64,000 nucleotides of DNA from the NCBI GenBank assembly GCA_947588705.1, contig CANPYT010000001.1:1-64000 (forward strand), given 5' to 3'. Position numbers and translations under genes: made by a program. Positions 1 to 7,710 of this stretch are shown piece by piece. Within the stretch, counting starts at the first letter, position 1; each line of letters starts with the position of its first letter. Under the pieces are notes generated by a model. It saw only the letters and a program-made list of their open reading frames with translations, did no database searches and was not told the DNA's origin. The DNA is from an uncultured Acetatifactor sp. (GTDB taxonomy: Bacteria > Bacillota > Clostridia > Lachnospirales > Lachnospiraceae).

Positions 1-417
1 CGTGCCTTCCAGATGGTAGACATATGCCAGGACGAAGGGAACGATCAGCGTATTGGCCGCGATAGGGGGAAGCGGGGCAAGCCATTTCCGGAAGCCTCCG
101 GGCATCCGGCCGGTGTTTCCGGAAGACTTTGGAGGCCGGCTTATGAGATAAGTGCCGAGGGCGCCCAGCAGGGTTGCGATACTGCCGAAAAGGACGTCGA
201 GCGGAACGCAACCGGTCAGCATGTTGGCCAGAATACAACCCACAAACAGTCCCGGTATCGCCGCGGGAGTGAATACAGGCAGGACCGTGAGCGCCTCGGA
301 AAAACGGATCTGGACGGGGGAGCTGGCAAGGCCGAGAAAGGCGGCCAATTCTGTCAGCACCACATAGAGAGCGGCGATAATAGCCGCGTGTGCAATAAAT
401 AGAACTTTTCGATTCAT
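1..417 (-). CDS. queT: QueT-type queuosine precursor transporter (partial, 3' end outside window)
   Basis: Multi-pass membrane protein expected to import a queuosine precursor used in tRNA modification. The first 139 residues are visible and the gene runs off the left edge. The protein starts MNRKVLFIAHAAIIAALYVV and continues with VQIRFSEALTVLPVF and GLFVGCILANMLTG, which I recognise as the QueT family; at least four hydrophobic segments can be seen. The ATG is preceded by AAAGGAG. That ribosome site is the 3' strand of a preQ1-I-type pseudoknot at 427-467, so family assignment and regulation support each other. The plus-strand ORF over the same DNA is a shadow. Confidence 0.88.
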   Translation of the reverse strand, partial: MNRKVLFIAHAAIIAALYVVLTELAAFLGLASSPVQIRFSEALTVLPVFTPAAIPGLFVGCILANMLTGCVPLDVLFGSIATLLGALGTYLISRPPKSSGNTGRMPGGFRKWLAPLPPIAANTLIVPFVLAYVYHLEGT

Positions 418-426
418 ATGGATTCT

Positions 427-467
427 CCTTTAGTTTTGTTTTAGGTGAGGAAGGTTTCGAACTCACC
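427..467 (-). promoter_or_regulatory. preQ1-I riboswitch (H-type pseudoknot)
   Basis: Read on the minus strand: a 6-bp stem GGTGAG/CTCACC (467-462 and 449-444) encloses a loop TTCGAAACCTTC. An A-rich linker TAAAACAAAAC follows, then AAAGG. CCTT in the loop can pair with AAGG in the tail, and that AAGG is part of the queT ribosome-binding site. This is the layout of class-I preQ1 riboswitches that act on translation. The downstream queT gene fits. Confidence 0.8.
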
Positions 468-508
468 GCGCAGTATTGCGATGCGCCCGCAAGAGGGGCA
501 CATCAGCA

Positions 509-537
509 ACTATAGCACAATGGGAAAAGAAATGCAA
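509..537 (-). promoter_or_regulatory. sigma-A promoter of queT
   Basis: On the minus strand, TTGCAT (537-532), a 17-nt spacer and TATAGT (514-509). It lies upstream of the preQ1 aptamer and points toward queT. Confidence 0.7.
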
Positions 538-548
538 GAAAATCCGGG

Positions 549-572
549 AGCCGGCTGAACTGTTGCCGGCTA
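549..572 (-). terminator. Probable terminator of the lacI-type gene
   Basis: AGCCGGC and GCCGGCT form a 7-bp stem around a 9-nt loop. It overlaps the stop codon of the LacI-family gene and is followed on the minus strand by CCCGGATTTTC. The U-tract is short, so this is only a moderate call. Confidence 0.5.
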
Positions 573-1574
573 TGCTTGGGAAGACGAGGGAACGGGGCCG
601 GTGGAGCCACGGACGACCAGGGGGGCTCGCAGCAGGATAGAGCCGATAGGCAGGTCATTCAGCAGGCAGGTAATGGCATAGAAGCCGCATTTGCCAAGAC
701 CGATCCGATCCTGCCGGATGGTGGTCAGAGGCGGTTCCGTGTACGCAGTCATCGGCAGATCGTCAAAGCCGATGATGCTCAGGTCCTGGGGGATCTGGAT
801 GGACCTGTCCATACATTCCGTGATGGCGGAAACGGCGCGGACGTCATGGGAGAACAGGATCGCCGTCACGCCCAGGTCCATGAGCTTTGGGATGTAGGTG
901 CGGGTAGATTCCGAGACATAGTAACCAAGGCCGATGTAGTCCTCGTTGACTTCCAGCCCATAGCGTTTGACCGCGTTGATATAAGCGCTGTATCGTGCCC
1001 TCAGGATATAAGAGTCCAGAGGTCCTGAGATCAGGCCGATCTTTCGGTGGCCCAGTTTTACCAGATGGCGGACGGCAAGATCGTATCCCTCCTGGCTGTC
1101 ACATCCCACAGAGGCGATGCGGGGGTTGCTTTTGATATAGTTGTCATAGAGCACGGTAGGCACCTGGCAGACCGGAAATTCGTCCATCCAGGGATCCAGC
1201 AGGGAAAAGCCGAGGACAAAGGCGGCCTGGTAGCCGTGGTCCAGCATAAACACCCTGTAGGGAGTGAGCTTTTCAAACTCAACGGTCATGGGTACGACAT
1301 CCACGATCCATCCCTCTGGCTCCGCCATTTGGCGAAAGCCCTGTACGATATCGTAGCCAAACTGGTTTGGCGTCTCATAGTCCATGTTTTCGATCAAAAT
1401 ACAGATCTTTCTCACGGTGCCGGAATTACGCCGGTTGATATATCCCAGTTCCACGGCTGTCTCGAGGATCCTTTTCCGCATGTCTGCGCTTACGTCCGTG
1501 GCGTTGTTCAGAGCCTTGGAGACAGTACTTTTCGAAACCCCCAGTTTTGCGGCGATGTCTGCTATGGTAGCCAT
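570..1574 (-). CDS. LacI/GalR-family transcriptional regulator, probable maltodextrin repressor
   Basis: A 334-aa DNA-binding regulator. Residues 2-24 form the LacI helix-turn-helix (TIADIAAKLGVSKSTVSKAL), followed by a hinge and a periplasmic-binding-protein-like effector domain (about 60-330) containing LGHRKIGLISGP and the usual IIGFDDLPMTAYTEPPLTTI segment. Length is typical. It is divergent from the malEFG-like operon at 1955, the classical place for its regulator, so I infer it senses a maltodextrin or related sugar. Its own promoter (1632-1660) has a perfect cre palindrome just downstream of the likely start. The palindrome TGTTTCGAAACA at 1764-1775 is a candidate operator for this protein. 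Confidence 0.92.
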   Translation of the reverse strand: MATIADIAAKLGVSKSTVSKALNNATDVSADMRKRILETAVELGYINRRNSGTVRKICILIENMDYETPNQFGYDIVQGFRQMAEPEGWIVDVVPMTVEFEKLTPYRVFMLDHGYQAAFVLGFSLLDPWMDEFPVCQVPTVLYDNYIKSNPRIASVGCDSQEGYDLAVRHLVKLGHRKIGLISGPLDSYILRARYSAYINAVKRYGLEVNEDYIGLGYYVSESTRTYIPKLMDLGVTAILFSHDVRAVSAITECMDRSIQIPQDLSIIGFDDLPMTAYTEPPLTTIRQDRIGLGKCGFYAITCLLNDLPIGSILLRAPLVVRGSTGPVPSSSQA

Positions 1575-1609
1575 AGGTCTCCCTCCTGAAAATTCGTGAT
1601 ATTTTACAA

Positions 1610-1623
1610 TGAAAACGTTTTCT
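1610..1623. promoter_or_regulatory. cre (catabolite-responsive element)
   Basis: TGAAAACGTTTTCT matches all 14 positions of the low-GC Gram-positive cre consensus TGWAARCGYTTWCW. It lies just downstream of the -10 of the lacI-type gene, where bound CcpA would block transcription. A LacI paralogue could use the same site. Confidence 0.72.
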
Positions 1624-1631
1624 TAGAGACG

Positions 1632-1660
1632 ATTATAACAGAGAAATATGGAAAACTCAA
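1632..1660 (-). promoter_or_regulatory. sigma-A promoter of the lacI-type gene
   Basis: Minus strand: TTGAGT (1660-1655), 17-nt spacer, TATAAT (1637-1632). The gene's GGAGGG ribosome site follows. Confidence 0.72.
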
Positions 1661-1763
1661 GAAAATTTACTAAACCCGACAAGGGATGTACAAGGCGGAA
1701 GGGCGGAAAAGTGCTATTTTAGCGGGTTTCCGGGATCTGCCAGAGCGAAAACAGGAAACAAAA

Positions 1764-1775
1764 TGTTTCGAAACA
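1764..1775. promoter_or_regulatory. Candidate LacI-family operator
   Basis: TGTTTCGAAACA is a perfect 12-bp palindrome with the central CG step typical of LacI-family operators. It lies between the divergent regulator and the malE-like gene. Confidence 0.5.
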
Positions 1776-1801
1776 AAAAATGGGATGGCATGTATAAAAA
1801 A

Positions 1802-1816
1802 TGTGCATATTGCACA
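1802..1816. promoter_or_regulatory. 15-bp dyad of unknown use
   Basis: TGTGCA-TAT-TGCACA is a perfect inverted repeat about 50 bp upstream of the malE promoter -35. Its sequence differs from the GTTTCG/CGAAAC sites nearby, so a second regulator is possible. Confidence 0.35.
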
Positions 1817-1866
1817 AACTATAGCGTAAAACGGCTCATAATGCAGTTATTATGGCAAAAAACATG

Positions 1867-1895
1867 TTGACTGCATGGCTTTTTTATGATAATTT
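1867..1895 (+). promoter_or_regulatory. Probable promoter of the malEFG-like operon
   Basis: TTGACT (1867-1872), 17-nt spacer, TAATTT (1890-1895). The -35 is good and the -10 imperfect, as expected for a controlled promoter. The next ATG with a strong ribosome site is the malE-like start at 1955. Confidence 0.55.
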
Positions 1896-1912
1896 TAAGA
1901 AGAACCAATCAA

Positions 1913-1930
1913 TGCGAAACAAGTTTCGCA
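1913..1930. promoter_or_regulatory. Candidate operator in the malE leader
   Basis: TGCGAAAC-AA-GTTTCGCA is a perfect 8+8 inverted repeat just downstream of the promoter and 9 bp before the ribosome site. It uses the same GTTTCG/CGAAAC core as 1764-1775, in the opposite arrangement. Confidence 0.5.
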
Positions 1931-1954
1931 AAACAAAACAGGAGGATATGACTT

Positions 1955-3277
1955 ATGAAAAAGAAAGCATTAGCAGTTGTCCTTGCAACAGCGATGTCGG
2001 TCACCATGCTCGCAGGCTGCGGCGGTGGCGGCAGCGAAGCAGGGGGGGCAGGAAGTGAAGCCGAAAATACCGGGAGCGAAGCCGGGAATGCGGGCGGAGA
2101 GGCCGGAAGCACTGGAAGCGAGGCCGGAAACGCCAGCGGCGAGGCCACGGATGTCGCCCTGAAGGTATGGTGCCCTCAGAACCAGGTGGACACGGGTATT
2201 ATGGCTGACCAGCAGGCAGCGTTCGCGGAAGCGCATCCCGAGTGGAATATTACCTGGACAACCGAGATCGTAGGCGAGGATCAGTGCGCTACCGAGGTTA
2301 CCAAGGATGTGGATGCCGCGGCGGATGTGTTCTTCTTTGCAAACGATCAGCTGAAGACTCTGGTGGACGCGGGCGCTCTGGCACAGCTTGGCGGAAGCAC
2401 CGAGCAGATGGTGCTGGATGATAATTCCGACCTGGTCAAGTCTACCGTCATGATCGATGACGCCGTATATGGGCTTCCTTTCACCCACAATACATTCTTT
2501 ATGTTTTATGACAAGACCCTGATGAGCGATGATGACGTGACTTCCCTGGAGAAGATCATGGCGAAAGAGACCGCCGACAATGTATATAATTTCTATTTTG
2601 AGTCCGCGGGCGGCTGGAAACTGGGCGCTTACTACTACGGCGCGGGCCTGAAGGTATTCGGCGACAAGGGCGACGATCTTGCGGCGGGATGCGACTGGAA
2701 CAATGAGACCGGCGTTGCGGTTACCAATTACCTGATCGACCTGATCAATAACCCCAAGTGCGCGTATGACGGCGAGATTGCGGTGAGTGAGCTGATCGCC
2801 GACCACAGGCTGGGCGTATGGTTCGATGGCGCGTGGAACTATAATATGTATCACGATGTGCTGGGAGACGATATGGGCATGGCAACCATTCCTACCTTCA
2901 ATCCCGACGGCAACGATTATCAGATGCTGGGCTTCTACGGTTCCAAGGCGATCGGTGTGAACGCCCACTCCAAGAATGCGGCTGCAGCCGTTGCGTTTGC
3001 GGCATACCTGGCGAGCGAGGATCAGCAGGTGGTACGTTATGAGCGTTCCGCACAGCCCCCTACCAACGTGAACATCACGATTGCGGATGATCCCATGGTA
3101 ACGGTCATCTCCAACGAGGCTGCAAACTGCAGCGTGGTACAGCCCATCGATTCTACGTTTTCTTCCAGATACTGGAACTATGCAAACACGATCCCGACCG
3201 AGATCCGCAGCGGACAGATCACGAAGGACAACGTTCAGGAGAAGCTGGATGCGTTTGTAGCATCGATGACTCAGTAA
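1955..3277 (+). CDS. Maltose/maltodextrin ABC transporter binding lipoprotein (MalE-like)
   Basis: A 440-aa family-1 extracellular solute-binding protein. A signal peptide ends at lipobox MLAGC (Cys22), so it is anchored to the outer face of the membrane. Residues about 27-66 are a low-complexity linker of repeated GSEAGN/GGEA units, followed by the binding domain. AQPPTNVNI near the C-terminus and the position directly before MalF- and MalG-like permeases support sugar binding. The ATG is preceded by AGGAGG. A partial palindrome TTTCGAAA (3286-3293) and a hairpin (3309-3340) separate it from the permease, which usually allows the binding protein to be made in excess. The exact ligand, maltodextrin, is inferred from the neighbouring glucan enzymes. 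Confidence 0.92.
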   Translation: MKKKALAVVLATAMSVTMLAGCGGGGSEAGGAGSEAENTGSEAGNAGGEAGSTGSEAGNASGEATDVALKVWCPQNQVDTGIMADQQAAFAEAHPEWNITWTTEIVGEDQCATEVTKDVDAAADVFFFANDQLKTLVDAGALAQLGGSTEQMVLDDNSDLVKSTVMIDDAVYGLPFTHNTFFMFYDKTLMSDDDVTSLEKIMAKETADNVYNFYFESAGGWKLGAYYYGAGLKVFGDKGDDLAAGCDWNNETGVAVTNYLIDLINNPKCAYDGEIAVSELIADHRLGVWFDGAWNYNMYHDVLGDDMGMATIPTFNPDGNDYQMLGFYGSKAIGVNAHSKNAAAAVAFAAYLASEDQQVVRYERSAQPPTNVNITIADDPMVTVISNEAANCSVVQPIDSTFSSRYWNYANTIPTEIRSGQITKDNVQEKLDAFVASMTQ

Positions 3278-3308
3278 AAGTATAGTTTCGAAAAGGAATT
3301 AGCTGGAC

Positions 3309-3340
3309 GGGTACGAGGGCCTGAAAAGACCTTCGTATCC
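3309..3340 (+). terminator. Intercistronic hairpin after malE-like gene
   Basis: GGGTACGAGG (3309-3318) pairs with CCTTCGTATCC (3330-3340), allowing G-T pairs, and is followed only by TTCT. It probably protects the malE end of the message or ends part of the transcripts rather than stopping all of them. Confidence 0.5.
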
Positions 3341-3363
3341 TTCTAAACTATAAGGAGGATCTT

Positions 3364-4761
3364 ATGGCGGCTGACGGGAAAGGGAAAAAGGTTACAAAAA
3401 CCGGAAGACCAAGCGACAGCAGTGTCTTGGAAGCGCTGCAGAGAGGGAATGCGATAACAAGGCTTTCTTTCTTTGTATTTGGCCTTGGGAACCTGGTGAA
3501 CAAACAGATCGTGCGCGGTCTGGTATTCCTGGCTATCGAAGTGCTTTATATTTATTATATGGTGACCTTCGGCGCCACTTCGCTTGTCAATCTGACGACG
3601 CTGGGTGTCAAGGAACAGGGGCAGGTCTACAATGAGGCCCTTGGCATTTACGAATATACGCTGGGTGACAATTCCATGCTGTTTCTGCTGTATGGCGTTA
3701 TCACGGTAAGCATCACGCTGGCATTTCTCTTTGCGGCGTGTATGTCCATGAAGAGCGCGTACTGTACGCAGCTCCGCCGGGAGAGGGGAATGAAGGTCCC
3801 CGGGTTTATGGATGATATGCGTTCCGTCCGGGAGGAAAATCTGCACACGGCGATGCTGGCCCTGCCCATCCTGGGCATACTTGTTTTTACGATCATACCT
3901 CTGGTATTCATGATCTTGATCGCGTTTACCAGCTATGACCACGAACATCAGCCACCCGGAAACCTTTTCACCTGGGTCGGTTTAGACAACTTTAAGACGA
4001 TGCTGATGCAGGGGAGCAAACTTGCCGCCACGTTCTGGCCGGTGCTGGGATGGACCCTGATCTGGGCGGTGTGCGCTACATTTACCTGTTATATCCTTGG
4101 GCTGCTCCTGGCGCTTCTGATCAACCGGAAGGGAACCAGGATCAAAGGATTCTGGAGGTTTATGTTCGTGCTCTCCGTGGCGGTGCCCCAATTTGTATCC
4201 CTGCTGAGCATGAGGACTATCTTCAACGCGAACGGTCCCGTGAACGTGCTGCTGAGACATATGGGCGTTATCGGGATGACGGAGTCCGTTCCTTTCTTTA
4301 CGGATCCGCTGCTGGCAAAGATAACCATCATCTGTATCAATATTTGGATCGGCGTACCTTTTACCATGTTGTCCACGACGGGAATCCTGCAGAATATCCC
4401 GGCGGAGCTTTACGAGGCGGCCAAGATCGACGGCGCCAGCGCACCCACGATCTTCCGGAAGATCACGCTGCCCTATATGGTGTTTATCATGACGCCCAGC
4501 CTGATCACTTCCTTTACCGGCAACATCAATAACTTTAACGTTATCTTCCTGCTGTCCGGCGGAGGACCCGATACCATGGACTATTATTACGCGGGTAAGA
4601 CGGATCTGCTGGTGACCTGGCTGTATCGTCTGACGATCACGCAGAAGGATTATAACCTGGGGGCTGTCATCGGTATCCTGGTGTTTGTGATCCTGGCGAC
4701 ACTGGCACTGTTAACTTATCGGCACACCGGTTCTTACAAGGATGAGGGGGCCTTCCAATAA
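3364..4761 (+). CDS. Maltodextrin ABC transporter permease (MalF-like)
   Basis: A 465-aa integral membrane subunit of a carbohydrate ABC importer. A charged N-terminus and several N-terminal membrane segments precede the binding-protein-dependent transport domain (about 170-460). The ATPase-contact EAA loop reads YEAAKIDGASAPTIFRKITL near residue 350. The extended N-terminus is typical of MalF rather than of short permeases. The ribosome site AAGGAGG is 5 nt before ATG. The stop overlaps the next start (TAATG), so the two permeases are translationally coupled. No ATPase gene is linked, as is common in Gram-positives that share one MsmX/MsmK-type ATPase. Confidence 0.93.
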   Translation: MAADGKGKKVTKTGRPSDSSVLEALQRGNAITRLSFFVFGLGNLVNKQIVRGLVFLAIEVLYIYYMVTFGATSLVNLTTLGVKEQGQVYNEALGIYEYTLGDNSMLFLLYGVITVSITLAFLFAACMSMKSAYCTQLRRERGMKVPGFMDDMRSVREENLHTAMLALPILGILVFTIIPLVFMILIAFTSYDHEHQPPGNLFTWVGLDNFKTMLMQGSKLAATFWPVLGWTLIWAVCATFTCYILGLLLALLINRKGTRIKGFWRFMFVLSVAVPQFVSLLSMRTIFNANGPVNVLLRHMGVIGMTESVPFFTDPLLAKITIICINIWIGVPFTMLSTTGILQNIPAELYEAAKIDGASAPTIFRKITLPYMVFIMTPSLITSFTGNINNFNVIFLLSGGGPDTMDYYYAGKTDLLVTWLYRLTITQKDYNLGAVIGILVFVILATLALLTYRHTGSYKDEGAFQ

Positions 4762-5612
4762 TGAAGACAAAACGGTTTATAGTCAATTCATTGTGCCATG
4801 TGTTACTGGCGATCCTCAGCGTGATATGGGTACTGCCCATCTTTTATGTGATCCTGACTTCCTTCCGGAAGGAGGGCGGTTCCTACAAGAGCTATATCTG
4901 GCCAAAGGGATTTACGCTGGACAATTATGCAAACCTGTTCAAGCCGACAAGTCAGATCGACTTTGTGCGGTGGTTTACCAATACGCTGGTCATAGCGCTG
5001 ATCAGCACACTGATCTCCGCATTTTTCGTGCTCTGCGTGTCCTACTGTATGAGCCGCCTGCGGTTTAAGATGCGTAAGCCTTTTATGAATGTGGCGCTGA
5101 TCCTGGGAATGTTCCCCGGCTTCATGTCCATGATCGCGGTGTACTATATCTTAAAGGGCCTCGGTTTTTTGGAGACGGGTACTCTCAAACAGATAGCGCT
5201 GATAATGGTCTATTCCGGCGGCGCGGGGCTGGGCTTTTATATGGCGAAGGGCTTTTTTGACACCATACCGAAGAGTATTGACGAGGCGGCGTATATCGAC
5301 GGCGCCAGCAAATGGGACACATTTATCCATGTGACGATTCCCATGTCAAAGCCCATCATCACCTATACGCTGCTGACCGCATTTATGGGGCCCTGGGTAG
5401 ATTATATTTTCGCAAAGGTCATCATGGGGCAGGATACCAAGTATTACACGATCGCCATTGGCCTGTGGACCATGCTGGAGAAGGAGTATGTGGAATATTT
5501 CTATACACAGTTCTACGCGGGCTGCGTTCTGATCTCCATTCCTATTGCGATCCTGTTCCTGCTGACCCAGAAGTGTTATGTGGAAGGTGTGACAGGAGCC
5601 GTGAAAGGCTGA
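4761..5612 (+). CDS. Maltodextrin ABC transporter permease (MalG-like)
   Basis: A 283-aa second permease of the importer, with six predicted membrane segments. Its EAA loop DEAAYIDGASKWDTFIHVTI lies around residues 173-193, and the C-terminus VEGVTGAVKG is typical of MalG-family proteins. It overlaps the upstream permease stop by one base. A good terminator follows at 5663-5714, so malE-malF-malG form one unit and pulA has a separate start or reads through. Confidence 0.94.
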   Translation: MKTKRFIVNSLCHVLLAILSVIWVLPIFYVILTSFRKEGGSYKSYIWPKGFTLDNYANLFKPTSQIDFVRWFTNTLVIALISTLISAFFVLCVSYCMSRLRFKMRKPFMNVALILGMFPGFMSMIAVYYILKGLGFLETGTLKQIALIMVYSGGAGLGFYMAKGFFDTIPKSIDEAAYIDGASKWDTFIHVTIPMSKPIITYTLLTAFMGPWVDYIFAKVIMGQDTKYYTIAIGLWTMLEKEYVEYFYTQFYAGCVLISIPIAILFLLTQKCYVEGVTGAVKG

Positions 5613-5662
5613 TACGTCGCCGGATCTGAGAGCCCGCCGGGCGGGATCTTGGAACGGAGCGG

Positions 5663-5714
5663 GGGCCGCTGCGGAAGCAAATCGTCAGGTTTCTTTTGCA
5701 GCGGCCCTCTTTTT
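5663..5714 (+). terminator. Intrinsic terminator after malG-like gene
   Basis: GGGCCGCTGC (5663-5672) and GCAGCGGCCC (5698-5707) form a perfect 10-bp stem followed by TCTTTTT. The loop is 25 nt. Confidence 0.8.
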
Positions 5715-5760
5715 GTAAAAGAGTGGGGAGAAATAAGCAGAAGGGAATGCATGTAGCCGT

Positions 5761-7710
5761 ATGAAGAATTTTTGTTATTCCAGGGAATTTGATTGGGAAT
5801 ATGAATATAAGGGCAGCGACCTGGGGGCTGTCTGCGGGGAAGGGCACACCTGTTTTAAGCTTTGGGCCCCCTTTGCGGATGAGGTGGAGCTTTGCCTTTA
5901 TCCCGACGGAGAGTCGGATGCCGACCGGCGCCTGGCCATGAAGATCGCGGGAAAGGGAGTCTGGCAGCTGGATTTTGCGGAAAACCTTCATGGCACTTAT
6001 TATGATTACCGGATCCGAACCGGCAAAAAAACTGTTCGCACGGCGGATCCCTATGCCAGGAGCTGCTGCTGCAACGGAGCCAGGAGCATGGCGGTTGATC
6101 TGCGCCTGACGGATCCCGAGGGCTTTGGGGAGGACAAAGCGCCGGAAAAAGACCGGGAGACGGTTATCTACGAATTGCATATCAAGGATTTTTCTTATGA
6201 TCCGAACAGCGGTGTGCCGGAAGCCTACCGGGGGAAATACAAGGCGTTTACCGTGCCGGGGGAGAGCGGGGAGTATCCGACGGGGGTGGAGTATCTGAAA
6301 AAGCTCGGAGTTACCCATGTGCATCTGCTTCCTTTTTTTGATTTTGGATGGCTGGACGAGGCGGGCGGCCAGGAGCAGTTTAACTGGGGCTACGATCCGG
6401 TAAACTACAATGTGCCGGAGGGCTCCTTTGCCACTGATGTGACGGACGGGACCGTGCGGATCAGGGAGTGCAAGGAAATGATCCAGTCGCTGCACCGGGC
6501 GGGGATCCGTGTGATCATGGACGTGGTCTACAACCACACCCACGAGGCGGACTCTTGGCTGGAGCGGACAGCGCCGGGATATTTCAACAGAAGGCTGAAA
6601 AGCGGAAAGCTTTCCGACGGGTCTGCCTGTGGAAATGATATTGCCGCGGGCCGCGCCATGGTGGATAACTATATTGCAAATTCTGTCATGTACTGGGCCA
6701 CCGAGTATCACATCGACGGTTTCCGCTTTGACCTGATGGGGCTTTTGACTACAGAGCTGATGAACCGGATCCAGCGGGAGCTGGACGAGAAATTCGGAAC
6801 AGGGGAGAAGCTTTTGTACGGGGAACCCTGGCGGGCCAAGGAGTCGCCCATGGAAGCGGGGACCCACGCGGCGCTGAAGGATAATGTGGGGCTGCTGGAT
6901 GAAAAGATCGCTGTCTTCAGCGACGACACCCGGGACGCCATCAAGGGAAACGTGTTCTTTGCCCGGGAGCCGGGGTTTGTAAACGGCGGAACCAGGCTGG
7001 AGGAACGGATCCTGGGAGCGGTGACGGGATGGTGTACGCAGCCGGAAGGTTTTCGGCCCCGGAGCTGCAGGCAGATCGTCAATTATGTATCCGCCCATGA
7101 CAACTTCACCCTTTGGGATAAACTGCTCTTGACCATGCGGGGGGAGGAGATTGAGAAGAAAAAGGAATATCTTGTTCCTTATGAGGATGTCCTGGCAGCC
7201 AACAAGCTGGCGGCATTTATCTACTTTACCTGCCAGGGGCATGTATTTTTCCAGGCCGGGGAGGAGTTCGGCCGGACTAAGTTCGGCGATGAGAACAGCT
7301 ACCGTTCCGCGCCGGAGGTAAATATGCTGCGGTGGAAGCAGACGGAGGTGTTCGAAGAGCTGGTGGAGTATTATCGGGGGCTGATCGCACTGCGGAAGAA
7401 GATGCCGGGGCTGTGCGACAAATCGCCGGAAGCCGGAAGCCGCGTCAGCGGCCAGAAGATCCACCGGCATGGCGTGATATCGTTCTTTGTGGACAACAGG
7501 GACAGCCATGACGGCAGCGAGTGGGAACAGCTGTATGTGGCGTATAATGCTTCGGATGCGGATTATGTGGCGGAGCTTCCCGGGGAAGGCTGGGAGGTGC
7601 TGGCGGACGCGGGCACGGCCAACTGCAGGAAGCCCGCCGGGGAAAAAACGACAGCGGAGGCCCACAGCGGCCTGATGCTGGGAAGAAGGGCGGGTGGCGC
7701 TGTAAAATGA
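5761..7710 (+). CDS. pulA: Type I pullulanase, cytoplasmic (GH13)
   Basis: A 649-aa alpha-1,6-glucan debranching enzyme. It has no signal peptide, so it should act inside the cell on imported branched dextrins or glycogen. A CBM48-like domain occupies about residues 15-115 and the GH13 barrel follows. The marker YDPVNYNVPEGS, shared by type I pullulanases, is present. Catalytic residues are visible: Asp324 in DGFRFDLMG, Glu355 in YGEPWR and Asp447 in VSAHDN. The family's CBM41 starch-binding domain is missing, unlike in the secreted paralogue at 42840. The start is supported by frame and homology, but the nearest purine-rich site (AAGGG, 5741-5745) is distant. The stop overlaps the next ATG. 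Confidence 0.93.
   Translation: MKNFCYSREFDWEYEYKGSDLGAVCGEGHTCFKLWAPFADEVELCLYPDGESDADRRLAMKIAGKGVWQLDFAENLHGTYYDYRIRTGKKTVRTADPYARSCCCNGARSMAVDLRLTDPEGFGEDKAPEKDRETVIYELHIKDFSYDPNSGVPEAYRGKYKAFTVPGESGEYPTGVEYLKKLGVTHVHLLPFFDFGWLDEAGGQEQFNWGYDPVNYNVPEGSFATDVTDGTVRIRECKEMIQSLHRAGIRVIMDVVYNHTHEADSWLERTAPGYFNRRLKSGKLSDGSACGNDIAAGRAMVDNYIANSVMYWATEYHIDGFRFDLMGLLTTELMNRIQRELDEKFGTGEKLLYGEPWRAKESPMEAGTHAALKDNVGLLDEKIAVFSDDTRDAIKGNVFFAREPGFVNGGTRLEERILGAVTGWCTQPEGFRPRSCRQIVNYVSAHDNFTLWDKLLLTMRGEEIEKKKEYLVPYEDVLAANKLAAFIYFTCQGHVFFQAGEEFGRTKFGDENSYRSAPEVNMLRWKQTEVFEELVEYYRGLIALRKKMPGLCDKSPEAGSRVSGQKIHRHGVISFFVDNRDSHDGSEWEQLYVAYNASDADYVAELPGEGWEVLADAGTANCRKPAGEKTTAEAHSGLMLGRRAGGAVK

Noticed and set aside
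13-402. 129-aa plus-strand frame at the left edge
   Set aside because: Antisense to queT, whose riboswitch, promoter and protein sequence all agree.
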